A stretch of DNA of 64,000 nt from RGIG5612 sp045601405 (GCA_045601405.1 JAZRZO010000084.1:12743-76742); one strand, 5' to 3'; positions 24,159 through 34,436 are shown, counted from the stretch's first letter. Numbers and translations: made by a program. The notes: generated from the sequence alone by a model not told the origin.

Positions 24159-25193
24159 ATGAGGATAGGGATAATATGTCCTTCGGAAATAGCATTAAGG
24201 CGCTTTATGCCGGCGCTCAGTCTTTGTGAAGAAGCGGAATTTGCCGGACTCGGGATCTTTTCGCGCGGGGAATGTTTCGGAATGCAGAACGCTTCTGACA
24301 GGGAGTACAAAGCGGCGCGGGATAAAGAGAGGGAAAAGGCGCAGGTCTTTATAGATAAGTACGGCGGAAGGATATTTGAAAGCTATGAAGAGATAGCGTC
24401 TTCAGACGAAACAGATGCGCTGTATATCCCGCTTCCGCCTGCGCTGCATTACAGGTGGGCTAAAACCGCTCTGGAGAACGGAAAGCATGTATTAGTTGAA
24501 AAACCGGCCACGATAAGCGCCGGGGACAGCAAAGCGCTGGCGGAACTGGCGCAGGAAAAGGCTCTGGCGCTTCACGAAAACTATATGTTTATATTTCACA
24601 GACAGCTGGCCGCAGTGGAAGAGATGATACAAGGCGGATGCATAGGTGATGTAAGGCTGTACAGGATAAGCTTCGGTTTTCCGGAAAGAAGCACGGCGGA
24701 CTTCAGATACAATAAAGCCCTGGGAGGAGGCGCGCTTATAGATGCGGGAGGATATACTATCCGGTGCGCGTTTCATCTTCTTGGCAGCAGCGCAAAATTA
24801 GAATATGCCCGCAGCAATTATCTGCCGGACAAGTATGAGGTGGATATATCAGGTTCGGCCGCACTTTCAAATGACAAGGGAGTTACGGCCCAGATCGCAT
24901 TCGGCATGGACAACGACTACAGGTGTGAACTTGAGGTATGGGGAAGCAAAGGGAGCCTCAGAACGGGAAGGATATTAACTGCTCCGGCCGGTTTTGTTCC
25001 GGAAGCCGTGATCAGAAAAGACAACACGGAGGAGACAGTGAAGCTTCCTGCGGATGACGCGTTTTTAAGATCGATAAGATACTTTTTAGATTGTGTAAAG
25101 GATAAGGACACCCGCAAAAGAAGCTGCATCAGCATAGTAAGACAGGCAGAGCTGGTAGATGAGTTTAAGACGCTTGCGCGATGGGAGGAGTAG
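24159..25193 (+). CDS. Gfo/Idh/MocA-family NDP-hexose 3-ketoreductase
   Basis: 344 residues. N-terminal NAD(P)-binding fold (GIICPSEIALRRFMPAL), the EKP motif (VLVEKPATIS) near 108, and GGGALIDAGGY before the second half, as in KijD10/TylC1-type reductases. It most likely reduces the C3 keto group left by the 2,3-dehydratase, giving a 4-keto-2,6-dideoxyhexose. RBS GTGAGGAGC. The four-base gap to the next gene argues for one operon. Confidence 0.85.
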   Translation: MRIGIICPSEIALRRFMPALSLCEEAEFAGLGIFSRGECFGMQNASDREYKAARDKEREKAQVFIDKYGGRIFESYEEIASSDETDALYIPLPPALHYRWAKTALENGKHVLVEKPATISAGDSKALAELAQEKALALHENYMFIFHRQLAAVEEMIQGGCIGDVRLYRISFGFPERSTADFRYNKALGGGALIDAGGYTIRCAFHLLGSSAKLEYARSNYLPDKYEVDISGSAALSNDKGVTAQIAFGMDNDYRCELEVWGSKGSLRTGRILTAPAGFVPEAVIRKDNTEETVKLPADDAFLRSIRYFLDCVKDKDTRKRSCISIVRQAELVDEFKTLARWEE

Positions 25194-25197
25194 CTTT

Positions 25198-26085
25198 GTG
25201 AAGATAGCTGTAATAGGTGCAAACGGATATATCGCAAGAAATCTGGTTTATGTGCTTGAACATGAGTACGGCGGTATTGAACTCAACCTGTACGGAATAG
25301 AAGAGACTGGCGCTGACAATGCGGCAGCATATATGCAGGTGGATATGACAGACAAGGCTTCCGTTAGCAGACTTGATCTTTCCTGTGATATCATTTTTAT
25401 GCTTGCCGGCAGAACGGGAAGCGCCGACGGCTTTGAGAGGTATGACAGTTTTATCGATGCCAATGAAAGAAGCCTTCTTAATCTGTTGGATGAATACCTC
25501 AGGCAGAATTCAAAGGCGAGGCTGGTATTCCCTTCTACAAGGCTTGTATATAAAGGGAAAGAAGGTCCGCAAAAGGAAGACGCGGAAAAGGAGTTTAAAA
25601 CGGTCTACGCCATCGGCAAATATGCCTGCGAGCAATATCTTGAGCAGTTTCACAGAGTATATGGCGTGCAGTATTCCGTCTTCAGGATATGCGTTCCCTA
25701 CGGAACGCTGGTACCGGAGGCGTCCTCTTACGGGACAGCGGAGTTTATGCTCTCGAAGGCCGGAAACGGAGAGGATATCACATTATACGGAGACGGCAGC
25801 GTCAGGAGGACTCTCACATATATAGAAGACCTGTGCATGACACTTGCGAAAGGGGCAATGTCTCCGTTATGCGCGAATGATGTTTTCAATATCGGAGGAG
25901 AAGACTACAGCCTTAAGGAGATGGCGGAACTCATCGCCCGAAAATATAAGGTCGGGGTAAGATATGTCCCCTGGCCGGAGCTTGCGCTTAAGATAGAGTC
26001 GGGCGATACAGTATTTGACTCCGGAAAGCTTGACAGCCTGATAGGAAGCTTCATTACAAAGAGGTTTAGCGAATGGGTAAGATAA
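25198..26085 (+). CDS. Extended SDR NDP-sugar reductase/epimerase
   Basis: 295 residues from GTG 25198 behind GGGAGGAG. GANGYIA glycine loop at the start, catalytic Tyr-x3-Lys in YAIGKYACE, and Ser-Thr in PSTRLVY. A 4-ketoreductase role fits as the last step of the deoxysugar set, but substrate cannot be told from motif alone. It overlaps the next gene by 13 nt. Confidence 0.82.
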   Translation: MKIAVIGANGYIARNLVYVLEHEYGGIELNLYGIEETGADNAAAYMQVDMTDKASVSRLDLSCDIIFMLAGRTGSADGFERYDSFIDANERSLLNLLDEYLRQNSKARLVFPSTRLVYKGKEGPQKEDAEKEFKTVYAIGKYACEQYLEQFHRVYGVQYSVFRICVPYGTLVPEASSYGTAEFMLSKAGNGEDITLYGDGSVRRTLTYIEDLCMTLAKGAMSPLCANDVFNIGGEDYSLKEMAELIARKYKVGVRYVPWPELALKIESGDTVFDSGKLDSLIGSFITKRFSEWVR

Positions 26086-26675
26086 AAGTCACAAAATGTC
26101 CGATAGAGGGATTATATGTAATAGAGCCTGAGATATACCGTGACGAAAGAGGCTTCTTTCTTGAGACTTATAACGAAAGAGATTTGAAGGAAGCCGGGAT
26201 AGACAGGACTTTTGTTCAGGACAATGAAAACTATTCCGTAAAAGGAGTGTTGCGGGGACTTCATTTCCAGAAGCATTATCCGCAATGCAAGCTCGCCCGC
26301 GTGGTGGAGGGACGGATATTTGATGTTGCAGTTGACCTTCGTTCCGGCAGCTGTACCTTCGGGAAGTGGTACGGAGTTGAGCTGAGCGATGAAAATAAAA
26401 AACAGTTCCTTATCCCGGAGGGCTTTGCGCACGGGCTTCTTGTGCTGTCAGAAAGCGCCCGGTTTATCTATAAATGTACGGAGCATTACCATCCGGATGA
26501 TGAGGACGGTATCGCATGGAATGACCCGGAAGTAGGCATAAGATGGCCGGAGCTTAAAGGGGAATATCCCGGCTCGGCAGATGCGTCGACATATACACTT
26601 TCGGACGGGACAGCGCTTAAGCTGAGTGAGAAGGACAGATCATGGAAAAGCCTGAGTGAAACATTTCAGGCATGA
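26073..26675 (+). CDS. rfbC: dTDP-4-dehydro-6-deoxysugar 3,5-epimerase (RfbC/RmlC family)
   Basis: 200 residues, cupin fold. Hallmarks: RGFFLETY, LRGLHFQ with the catalytic His, PEGFAHGLL, and the YKCTEHYHPDDE-GIAWNDP block. It inverts C3 and/or C5 of a 4-keto intermediate, giving an L-sugar. It may serve the 2,6-dideoxy route (EvaD-like) or L-rhamnose; lack of rmlA/B/D here favours the former. Stop overlaps the next start (ATGA). Confidence 0.88.
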   Translation: MGKIKVTKCPIEGLYVIEPEIYRDERGFFLETYNERDLKEAGIDRTFVQDNENYSVKGVLRGLHFQKHYPQCKLARVVEGRIFDVAVDLRSGSCTFGKWYGVELSDENKKQFLIPEGFAHGLLVLSESARFIYKCTEHYHPDDEDGIAWNDPEVGIRWPELKGEYPGSADASTYTLSDGTALKLSEKDRSWKSLSETFQA

Positions 26676-27802
26676 ATGCAGAGAGGACGGACAAATTGGA
26701 TCAAAGGATAAATGTTACCCGCTCGTCAATGCCGGGCCTGGAGGAATATATAGAAGAGTTGAAACCTGTATGGGAGAGTCGCTGGCTTTCAAACAGAGGG
26801 GAAGCTTCCCGGAAGTTTGAGCGTATGCTCAAGGAATATCTTGAGGTTGAGCATGTGTATTGCTTTGCCAATGGGCATCTTGCTCTTGAGGTGGCTATAA
26901 ACGGACTGTTCCTTCCGGAGGGAGCCGAGGTTATCACCACAGCCTACACCCACTGTTCAACAACACACGCCATAGTAAGAAATAACCTTACGCCTGTATT
27001 TGTGGATATCGAGCCGGGAACATTTACACTGGACCCGGACAGGATAGAAGAGGCGGTAACAGAAAAAACGGCCGCTATTGTCGCTACGCATGTATATGGC
27101 TTTCCCTGTGATGTTGAGAGGATAGAAAAAATAGCAAAGGCAAATGGACTGGTTGTCATATATGACGCGGCTCATGCCTTCGGAGTAAAGTATAAAAGCA
27201 GGGGGATTGGGAATTACGGTGATATGTCCATGTTCTCCACCCATGCGACCAAAGTGTTCCATACCATCGAGGGAGGCCTTGTAACATATAAGGATAAGGA
27301 TAATGACAGGCTGCGCCCGATGCGTAGGATAGTGAACTTCGGATTTGCCAGTCCTGAGGATATAGATTATATAGGCACCAATGCCAGGATGAACGAATTT
27401 GAGGCGGTGATGGGTATATGCAACCTCCGTCATATAGATGAGGAGATAGCAAAAAGAAAAAAGGCGGGAGACCGCTACAGGGAGCGCCTTGAGGATATTC
27501 CGGGGATCATAATGCCGCGACCGGGTGAGGATACTCAGTGGAACTATGCTTATCTTCCGGTGCTGTTTGACGGATACAGGCACGACAGAGATAAGGTGCA
27601 GGAAAAGCTGGCCGGACATAATATATTTGCCCGGAAATATTTTTACCCTGTAACAAATGAAGCAAAATGCTATGCGGAAAAATACGGAAACGCCAATGTG
27701 CCGGTTTCAAGACATATAGCGGATACCGTGCTGACGCTGCCTATGTATTCCGGGCTTACGGAAGAGGATGTTGACAGGATATGCGATGTGATACTGGAAT
27801 AA
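26672..27802 (+). CDS. DegT/DnrJ/EryC1/StrS-family sugar aminotransferase
   Basis: 376 residues. PLP fold type I: VIYDAAHAFG carries the Asp that contacts the PLP ring, and STHATKVFHTIEGG holds the Schiff-base Lys. GHLALEVAI forms the phosphate-binding region. It adds an amino group to a keto sugar; position (C3 or C4) is unknown. Its four-base overlap with rfbC ties it to the deoxysugar pathway, making a 2,6-dideoxy amino sugar likely. Confidence 0.88.
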   Translation: MNAERTDKLDQRINVTRSSMPGLEEYIEELKPVWESRWLSNRGEASRKFERMLKEYLEVEHVYCFANGHLALEVAINGLFLPEGAEVITTAYTHCSTTHAIVRNNLTPVFVDIEPGTFTLDPDRIEEAVTEKTAAIVATHVYGFPCDVERIEKIAKANGLVVIYDAAHAFGVKYKSRGIGNYGDMSMFSTHATKVFHTIEGGLVTYKDKDNDRLRPMRRIVNFGFASPEDIDYIGTNARMNEFEAVMGICNLRHIDEEIAKRKKAGDRYRERLEDIPGIIMPRPGEDTQWNYAYLPVLFDGYRHDRDKVQEKLAGHNIFARKYFYPVTNEAKCYAEKYGNANVPVSRHIADTVLTLPMYSGLTEEDVDRICDVILE

Positions 27803-27824
27803 GGACCGGAAGGTATAAGCACAG

Positions 27825-29111
27825 ATGAGATTAAAGCTGCAGGTTAAATTAAGCAGAATGATTGTTGACGCGGTCATAGTTATGTTGACCGTGGTCTTTT
27901 TGTGCATAAATACCACTCATGAAACAGCGGTAATGACCGGCTGTCTTATCATGGCGCTTAATATCACGGCACTCATAAGAGGCAGAAAAAACTGGTACAC
28001 TCTTGTAATGAGCGGGTTTATCCTGTGGTCAAATTACAGTATATGTGCGGTAAACCTGTTCTTCCCGATAGACAACTTTTTTACCGAGTGGAAAAAAGAA
28101 CCTGTAATGATCGTATGCATGAGCATTATCCTTATATTCTCGGCAATTTTCGCGCTGGGTATGCCTTCAGTGAAAAAAAGCGCGGGCTTTTATGAGAAGG
28201 GGATGACAGATAATCCGGTCATCGTTATCGTGGCTGCGCTTGCGCTGATATTAATAGGTGTTTTTGGATATGCCAGACCATCAGCGATAGGAGAGAGGGG
28301 CGAATACAGTACGCTGTATGAATACGCTGTGATAATTTTCATCATAGCTTTTTTCTATGCCGGAAATAAGCTGAGCAGGCTGCTGCTGTCAATACTCCTT
28401 TTTATGTTTGCCGCGCAGGATCTGTTATTCAGTGGGAGGGTAACAGCCCTTCAGCTCATCATATGCTGGTTCCTTATCTTCTTCGCGCATAAAGCAAAAG
28501 TCAGATATATCCTTCCTGTCGCCGTGGTGCTGATGATACTCCTGGTAGGGATAGGAAACATGAGGATAAATTACGATTTTGGAAAAAATGTTTTTGAAAA
28601 TGCCATCAACGGTCTTGTATACAGCAGGTTTTCGTTTGATACCGCATATTCGGCGTTTTACACGTCGGTGACTTATATACTGACAGAGGCCAGAGTTACA
28701 ATGGCGGAAAGACTCATAATATTCGGAAAATTTGTATTATCGATATTCGGGGGCGAAGCTGTTAAGGGCGGCGACCTCGCGGAATACACCTTGAAATATT
28801 ATATGCACTATAATGGCGGGATACTTCCTATTTATCTCCATTTTTATCTTGGGTATTTCGGGGTGGTTTTATCCGGAGCATATACCGCCTTCCTTACCAG
28901 AAAAACGGTTTCAGACAAGCCGCATACCAAGTGGCGCAATTATCTGAAATGCTTAGGAGTATATGTAGCCTGTACTGTTCCACGATGGTATCTTTATTCG
29001 CCTACTCCTTTGTTCAGAGGCATATTGATACTGTCTTTGGTATATGCGGTATGCCTTGGCTTTAATAAGCTGAGCATGACATTTTCCCGCGGCGCGAGTA
29101 TAGGCAGGTAG
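27825..29111 (+). CDS. wzy: Oligosaccharide repeat-unit polymerase (Wzy-type)
   Basis: 428 residues with about ten to twelve hydrophobic helices and one larger outside loop near 260-310 rich in aromatic residues. Wzy proteins have little sequence conservation; the call rests on topology, on position just before a flippase, and on the absence of any other membrane polymerase in this locus. It would join repeat units on the outer membrane face. The AAGGTATAAGCACAG site is moderate. Confidence 0.75.
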   Translation: MRLKLQVKLSRMIVDAVIVMLTVVFLCINTTHETAVMTGCLIMALNITALIRGRKNWYTLVMSGFILWSNYSICAVNLFFPIDNFFTEWKKEPVMIVCMSIILIFSAIFALGMPSVKKSAGFYEKGMTDNPVIVIVAALALILIGVFGYARPSAIGERGEYSTLYEYAVIIFIIAFFYAGNKLSRLLLSILLFMFAAQDLLFSGRVTALQLIICWFLIFFAHKAKVRYILPVAVVLMILLVGIGNMRINYDFGKNVFENAINGLVYSRFSFDTAYSAFYTSVTYILTEARVTMAERLIIFGKFVLSIFGGEAVKGGDLAEYTLKYYMHYNGGILPIYLHFYLGYFGVVLSGAYTAFLTRKTVSDKPHTKWRNYLKCLGVYVACTVPRWYLYSPTPLFRGILILSLVYAVCLGFNKLSMTFSRGASIGR

Positions 29112-29118
29112 CTTAAAG

Positions 29119-30567
29119 ATGAACACAAAGGGTGGAAAATACAGATATCTGGCAAAGAACACATTGCTGCTTACCTTGTCGGAATTCGGCTCAAAGCTGC
29201 TGACATTTTTCCTTGTGCCCTTATATACAGCTACGCTGACCGCCAGAGAGTACGGTATAGCGGACGCAGTGACCACAACCGTGATACTCCTTATGTATGT
29301 TTTCACTCTGAACATAGGAGTTTCGGTCCTGAGATTCGCGATCGAGCATACGGACAGAGCAAAGTATGTCCTGGAATATGCCTTTCGCGTTCTGTTCGCG
29401 GGCGCCGTTATAGTGGCGGCTCTTGTGACGATAGTGGGCGTTACAGGGATCATAAATGTTGACTGGTATGTGCTGGCATTTGTTGTGGGGTTATTCATAT
29501 CCCAGGCCATGGAAAGCATCTTATTCCAGTATCTTCGCGGGATAGACAAAGTCTATATGATGGCGATAGCCGGCTTTATGACAACGCTGATAAGACTGGG
29601 GCTTTCTTTTCTTACACTGCTGGTATTTAAATGGGGGCTTTTGGGCTACCTCGTTTCCATGATGGCGGGGCCGCTGATAGCATCACTCTTCTGTCTGCTC
29701 TTTGCCCGGCAGAAGGACGCAGCTCCAATGAGCAGCGATGAAAAAAAGTTGCTTCACAAGGATATGCTGTCTTACTCCATCCCCACGGCTGTGAGCCAGC
29801 TGGGATGGTGGATAAATAACGGCATCGACCGGTATTTTATCATATTCATAAAAGGAGCCGCGCTGAACGGCATTTACGCTGTTGCGTATAAGATACCCAG
29901 CGTTATGGCAATGATAAGCAACATCTTTTGTCAGGCCTGGGGAATATCGGCTATAAAAGAGTTTGATAAAGATGATAAGGACGGATTTTACAGCAACACA
30001 TATGCTATGTATAATTCCGGGCTGTGTATATTATGCGCGGTGCTCATCATCATAAACATTCCTGTTTCAAGACTTCTTTTTCAAAAGGAATTTTTTGAAG
30101 CCTGGAAGTACTCATCTATTCTGGTAATGGCGTTTTTATTCAGCGGTCTGGATAATTTTGTGGCGGGCGCCTTTTATGCCGCGAAAAAAACCAGGCTGCT
30201 CGCAATTGCAACAGCAATAGCGGCAGGAATAAACATTGTGCTGAACGCTGTCCTGATACCGTTGTTCGGAGCATACGGAGCGGCATGCGCCACTTTGGCA
30301 GCCTTTGTTTCGTGTTGGCTCATCAATCTTGTTAACTCCAGAAAGCTGATACGCTTCAGGATAAATATCATCAGAGACATAGCTGTATATGTGCTGCTGG
30401 CCGGGCAGATAGCATTGGAGCATCTTGAAGGGCATTGTTACTGGGGACAGGCGTTGATAGTAATAGCAATAATAGCATTGTTCTTTAAGCAGTTAAAAAA
30501 ATATCCGGTCATTATAAAGAAAGCAGCCGCAACATTCCTTAACAGAAATAAGGAGAGGAACGCATGA
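29119..30567 (+). CDS. wzx: Polysaccharide flippase (Wzx, MOP superfamily)
   Basis: 482 residues, about 14 helices. Starts with the usual TLLLTLSEFGSKLLTFFLVPLY phrase (LLTFFLVPLYTATL) of PST-type flippases; other marks are SYSIPTAVSQLGWWINNGID and the conserved DRYF. It moves undecaprenyl-linked repeat units across the membrane. Stop overlaps the following glycosyltransferase (ATGA). Confidence 0.87.
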   Translation: MNTKGGKYRYLAKNTLLLTLSEFGSKLLTFFLVPLYTATLTAREYGIADAVTTTVILLMYVFTLNIGVSVLRFAIEHTDRAKYVLEYAFRVLFAGAVIVAALVTIVGVTGIINVDWYVLAFVVGLFISQAMESILFQYLRGIDKVYMMAIAGFMTTLIRLGLSFLTLLVFKWGLLGYLVSMMAGPLIASLFCLLFARQKDAAPMSSDEKKLLHKDMLSYSIPTAVSQLGWWINNGIDRYFIIFIKGAALNGIYAVAYKIPSVMAMISNIFCQAWGISAIKEFDKDDKDGFYSNTYAMYNSGLCILCAVLIIINIPVSRLLFQKEFFEAWKYSSILVMAFLFSGLDNFVAGAFYAAKKTRLLAIATAIAAGINIVLNAVLIPLFGAYGAACATLAAFVSCWLINLVNSRKLIRFRINIIRDIAVYVLLAGQIALEHLEGHCYWGQALIVIAIIALFFKQLKKYPVIIKKAAATFLNRNKERNA

Positions 30568-31583
30568 AGCCTTTTTTGGTTGACGTGCCCGTGCGTATCA
30601 CCATATGGATACGTTCGGAATGTCAGAAAAAACAATTAGATGTACTCAGGAAGGCCAGACCGTCCGTTTTGTTCATACAGTCAGACGGCGGAAGGAACGA
30701 AGAGGAATGGGAAAACATCAGGCGGAACAGAAAGCTGGTCGATGAGGGCATAGATTGGGATTGTCAGGTCTATAAGATTTATGAGGACGAAAACCGGGGA
30801 CTCTATGAGCTGGGACATAAAATGCTTGAGCTGATATGGTCAAAGGCGGACAGGTGCATACTGCTGGAGGACGACCAGCTGCCGTCAGTTTCCTTCTTCC
30901 GGTACTGCGCAGAGCTTCTGGAAAGGTATAAGGACGATCAGCGAATAGAATGCATATGCGGCTTCAATAATCTGGGCGTTTGGGAAAGAGCCTCAGCCGA
31001 TTACTTTTTCTCAAGACAGGGAATGATCTGGGGGATAGCCACATGGAAGAGAGTCGTAGACGAATACTTCCGTTTTGACTATGGCGGCGATGAATATGTA
31101 ATGGAGCTTTTGCGGCAGAGAACAAGGCATAACAAAAATGCCTGGAGGCTGCTGAATGCCTACAGATCCCGGAAGATATTTGAAGGGCACGAAGCGTCAC
31201 TTGAATTTTTTCTTGAGTTTAATATGTACGCGCAGAACCGGCTGCAGATAGTGCCTAAATACAATCTGATATCAAATTCGGGAGCGTCAGGTTCCGGTGA
31301 ACATGCGGATGAGATAAGCCAGATGCCACGCGGGATAAGAAAGATATACAACGCAAAGACCTGCGAGATGGAATTTCCGCTCAAGCATCCCCTGTACGTT
31401 ATCCCGGATGTTGAATACGAAAAGCAGAGAAACAGGGTGATGGCGTATAACAGGCCTTTTTTAAAGGCGATGAGGGATATCGAACGGGCGCTGATAAAGC
31501 TTAAAAAGGGTGATGTCCGCTATATAGTGAACAAGCTGAAATACAGGTCGGCCAAACGCGGCGGACAGAAAACAGAAAAATAA
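30564..31583 (+). CDS. GT2/GT-A-like glycosyltransferase of the HlpA type
   Basis: 339 residues. ILLEDDQLPSVSFFRYCAEL holds a DxD-like acidic pair in a GT-A fold; RGLYELGHKM lies upstream, and GIATWKRVVDEYF downstream. It resembles hemolysin-like (HlpA) glycosyltransferases of capsule clusters. Sugar and acceptor unknown. No membrane segment. Confidence 0.72.
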   Translation: MKPFLVDVPVRITIWIRSECQKKQLDVLRKARPSVLFIQSDGGRNEEEWENIRRNRKLVDEGIDWDCQVYKIYEDENRGLYELGHKMLELIWSKADRCILLEDDQLPSVSFFRYCAELLERYKDDQRIECICGFNNLGVWERASADYFFSRQGMIWGIATWKRVVDEYFRFDYGGDEYVMELLRQRTRHNKNAWRLLNAYRSRKIFEGHEASLEFFLEFNMYAQNRLQIVPKYNLISNSGASGSGEHADEISQMPRGIRKIYNAKTCEMEFPLKHPLYVIPDVEYEKQRNRVMAYNRPFLKAMRDIERALIKLKKGDVRYIVNKLKYRSAKRGGQKTEK

Positions 31584-31607
31584 AAGCCAAACGCAGCAGG
31601 AATGGAA

Positions 31608-32813
31608 ATGAAAAAGCTTATGATATTGGGCGGCGCGCGGTATGTGATACCGCTCATCAAAGCCGCTAAGAGGTCAGGGATATATGTTATAACGGCGGAC
31701 TACCTTCCGGATAATCCGGCGCACAGATATTCGGATGAATATTGTAATGTGAGTATCATAGACAGAGACGCCGTACTGGAAGCGGCAGGGAGGCTGCAAA
31801 TAGACGGAATAACATCCTTTGCGTGTGATCCCGGCGTTACAACGGCTGCGTATGTTGCCGAAAAAATGAAGCTTCCGTCAGCAGGCTCCTATGAAGCGAT
31901 ATCAATACTGCAGAATAAAGGCCGCTTCAGGCGATTTCTGTCGGAGCACGGGTTTAATGTTCCCGCGGCCAGAGTGTATAAAAACGCGGGGGAAGCGCAG
32001 GAGCAGTCCCGCGATCTTAAATGGCCGGTGATAGTTAAGCCTGCGGATTCTTCCGGCAGCAAGGGTGTAAGCCGCGTGGATACGCCGGATGAACTAAACG
32101 CAGCTATTGAGAACGCCCTGAAGTTTTCGTTCTCCGGCGAATTCATCATTGAGGATTATATAGAGCAGAAAGGTTTTTCTTCGGATACGGACTGCTTTTC
32201 CGTGGACGGAGAAATGAAGTTTATCTCATTTAACTCGCAGCGCTTCGATGCAAAAGCGCAAAATCCGTATACTCCTGCCGCTTACAGCTGGCCATCGTCG
32301 ATGAGTGCCGGTCATCAAAAGGAACTGGCTTCGGAGCTGCAAAGACTTATAAAGCTTCTTGGGCTTGGAACCTCAATATACAATATTGAGACCCGGGTGG
32401 GAACAGACGGGAAGGCTTATATCATGGAATGCACGCCCAGAGGCGGAGGCAACCGGCTTGCGGAGTGTCTGGAATTTGCAACAGGAGTGGATCTGATCGG
32501 AAACACCGTCCGGGCGGCGGTGGGGATGCCGGTGAACAATATAGAACAGAAGCCATACAGGGGATGGTGGGCAATAATGATACTGCACAGCGAAGACTCA
32601 GGGATATTTGATTCACTTATGATAGATGCTTCGATAGAGGATGCGGTATATGAGAAAGACCTGTGGATAGAGCCCGGAGCCGAGGTGGAAGGCTTTCACG
32701 CCGCTAATGAAGCTATAGGTACGCTTGTGCTGAATTTTGAAACAGAAGAGAGGATGGAGGAGGTAATGTCAGATACCTCTTTATATGTAAAAGTTTTGCT
32801 CAGGGATAAATAA
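31608..32813 (+). CDS. ATP-grasp ligase in the polysaccharide locus
   Basis: 401 residues. The N-terminal preATP-grasp segment (MILGGARYVIPLIKAAK) is followed by ATP-grasp elements: WPVIVKPADSSGSKGVSRV (ATP-binding Lys and Gly-rich loop), EFIIEDYIE, and the metal-binding IMECTPRGGGNRL block. Such carbamoyl-phosphate-synthase-like ligases join a carboxylate to an amine; here it probably decorates an amino sugar or makes its acyl donor. ATG 31608 is preferred over 31602 because AGGA then sits 6 nt upstream. Confidence 0.8.
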   Translation: MKKLMILGGARYVIPLIKAAKRSGIYVITADYLPDNPAHRYSDEYCNVSIIDRDAVLEAAGRLQIDGITSFACDPGVTTAAYVAEKMKLPSAGSYEAISILQNKGRFRRFLSEHGFNVPAARVYKNAGEAQEQSRDLKWPVIVKPADSSGSKGVSRVDTPDELNAAIENALKFSFSGEFIIEDYIEQKGFSSDTDCFSVDGEMKFISFNSQRFDAKAQNPYTPAAYSWPSSMSAGHQKELASELQRLIKLLGLGTSIYNIETRVGTDGKAYIMECTPRGGGNRLAECLEFATGVDLIGNTVRAAVGMPVNNIEQKPYRGWWAIMILHSEDSGIFDSLMIDASIEDAVYEKDLWIEPGAEVEGFHAANEAIGTLVLNFETEERMEEVMSDTSLYVKVLLRDK

Positions 32814-32816
32814 AAA

Positions 32817-33761
32817 ATGAAAGAGATAGGCGGATACATAGAACTTGACAGCTATAACCGGCCCATGCTGCATGAGGGGGCGGTCGCTCTTAACTGCGGC
32901 AGGAATGCCCTGGCGTATCTTATAAGGGCGCGGAGAATAAAAAAACTGTATATACCGGGTTTCATTTGTGATTCGATCCCGGAGGTATGCGACAGAGAGG
33001 GCACTCCGTATGAAAAATATAAGATTGGAGAAAACCTTCTGCCTGCGCAGGATGTTGAGCTGAAGGATGGAGAATGGTTTTATTTTGTGAATTACTATTC
33101 GCAGGCCGGAAATGAAAAAATATCGGAATACGCGTGCAGATACAGCCGCATCATAGTGGATCAGGCTCAGAGCTATTTTCAGGAGCCGCTTTCCGGAGTG
33201 GATACGCTTTATACATGCAGGAAGTATTTCGGAGTTGCTGACGGGGCTTTCCTTTATACAGACGCAGGATCAGATGAAGAACTGAAGAGAGACATCTCAT
33301 TTGAGAGGATGCGGTTTCTGCTTGGAAGGTTTGAAGGCAGCGCATCGGAGTTTTATGATGAGTATGTAAAAAATAATGCTGCATTTTCAAATGAGCCGGT
33401 AATGAGGATGTCCCGCCTTACGGATAATCTGCTCCGCGCGGTAGATTACGGGGAGATCAGAAAAAAGAGAACGGATAATTTTGAGCATCTTCACAGTGAG
33501 CTTAATGGGCTCAACCGGCTTAAGCTTAAGAAGGGTTCTTTTATGTATCCTTTATGGATGAAAAACGGGGCGGAGCTCAGAATAAAGCTTCAGGAGAAAA
33601 AAATATATATACCGATGCTGTGGCCGAATGTGCTTGAGAGTGAAGCCGAAGACAGCACGGAATATAAGCTTGCGGCAGATATCCTCCCGCTTCCGATAGA
33701 CCAGCGTTACGGCAAGGAAGAAATGGATATGATAGTTAAAGCGATCAGGAGCCTGATATAG
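32817..33761 (+). CDS. DegT-like PLP-dependent aminotransferase, short form
   Basis: 314 residues, shorter than the 370-400 of the main family. Retained elements: NCGRNAL phosphate-binding area, IIVDQAQ with PLP-ring Asp115, and TCRKYFGVADGA with Lys136 as Schiff-base Lys. Genes of this type recur beside ATP-grasp and formyltransferase genes in surface-sugar clusters. It likely aminates a keto sugar that is then N-formylated. Confidence 0.75.
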   Translation: MKEIGGYIELDSYNRPMLHEGAVALNCGRNALAYLIRARRIKKLYIPGFICDSIPEVCDREGTPYEKYKIGENLLPAQDVELKDGEWFYFVNYYSQAGNEKISEYACRYSRIIVDQAQSYFQEPLSGVDTLYTCRKYFGVADGAFLYTDAGSDEELKRDISFERMRFLLGRFEGSASEFYDEYVKNNAAFSNEPVMRMSRLTDNLLRAVDYGEIRKKRTDNFEHLHSELNGLNRLKLKKGSFMYPLWMKNGAELRIKLQEKKIYIPMLWPNVLESEAEDSTEYKLAADILPLPIDQRYGKEEMDMIVKAIRSLI

Positions 33762-33767
33762 AATTAG

Positions 33768-34433
33768 ATGGATATGAAAGAGATCTTTTACAGAACAGTA
33801 AAAAGAATATTTGATATCATTGCTTCCGCACTTGGCCTGATAGTGCTAAGTCCGGTATTTATTGCGGCGATGGCAGGGATCCTTTTATCAGACCCAGGAC
33901 CGGTATTTTATATTTCCGACAGAGCAGGCAGGAACAATAAGCGGTTCAGGATGATAAAGTTCAGATCAATGAGGGTGGACGATGGCGCGGATGAAAGATC
34001 ATTGAGACCGGATCAGAGCCGTATATTTAAGTGGGGGCAGGTGATGCGCGATACCAAGATAGATGAAATCCCCCAGCTGGTGAACGTGCTCTGCGGAGAT
34101 ATGAGCTTTATAGGTCCAAGACCTGCAAGCGTTGACCAGACAGAGATAACAAGGGGAGGAAAATATAAGGCGGTCGGCAAAGCAACTCCGGGTCTGTCGG
34201 GACCTTCGGCGCTATATGACTATATCTACGGCGATAAGATAACTGATGAAGAAGAATACAACAGGCTTGTGCTTAAGACCCGTCTTGACCTTGACCTGTT
34301 TTATCTGAAAGTAAGGAGCCTTAACTTTGACGCACGGATGATCGTGTGGACACTGAAGGCTATATTTATGAAAAACAGGACAGAGCCAATGCTTGCGCAG
34401 CTTGAGGAATGGGCCGGAACAATGGAGGAGTAA
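33768..34433 (+). CDS. Initiating phosphoglycosyl transferase, first locus
   Basis: 221 residues, small monotopic PGT. One re-entrant hydrophobic segment near 18-40 (GLIVLSPVFIAAMAGILL), then KFRSMR, DTKIDEIPQLVNV with the catalytic Asp-Glu pair, and FIGPRP. It transfers a sugar phosphate from a UDP-sugar to undecaprenyl phosphate, the first membrane step. A second enzyme of this type lies at 49412. Confidence 0.88.
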   Translation: MDMKEIFYRTVKRIFDIIASALGLIVLSPVFIAAMAGILLSDPGPVFYISDRAGRNNKRFRMIKFRSMRVDDGADERSLRPDQSRIFKWGQVMRDTKIDEIPQLVNVLCGDMSFIGPRPASVDQTEITRGGKYKAVGKATPGLSGPSALYDYIYGDKITDEEEYNRLVLKTRLDLDLFYLKVRSLNFDARMIVWTLKAIFMKNRTEPMLAQLEEWAGTMEE

Positions 34434-34436
34434 CGG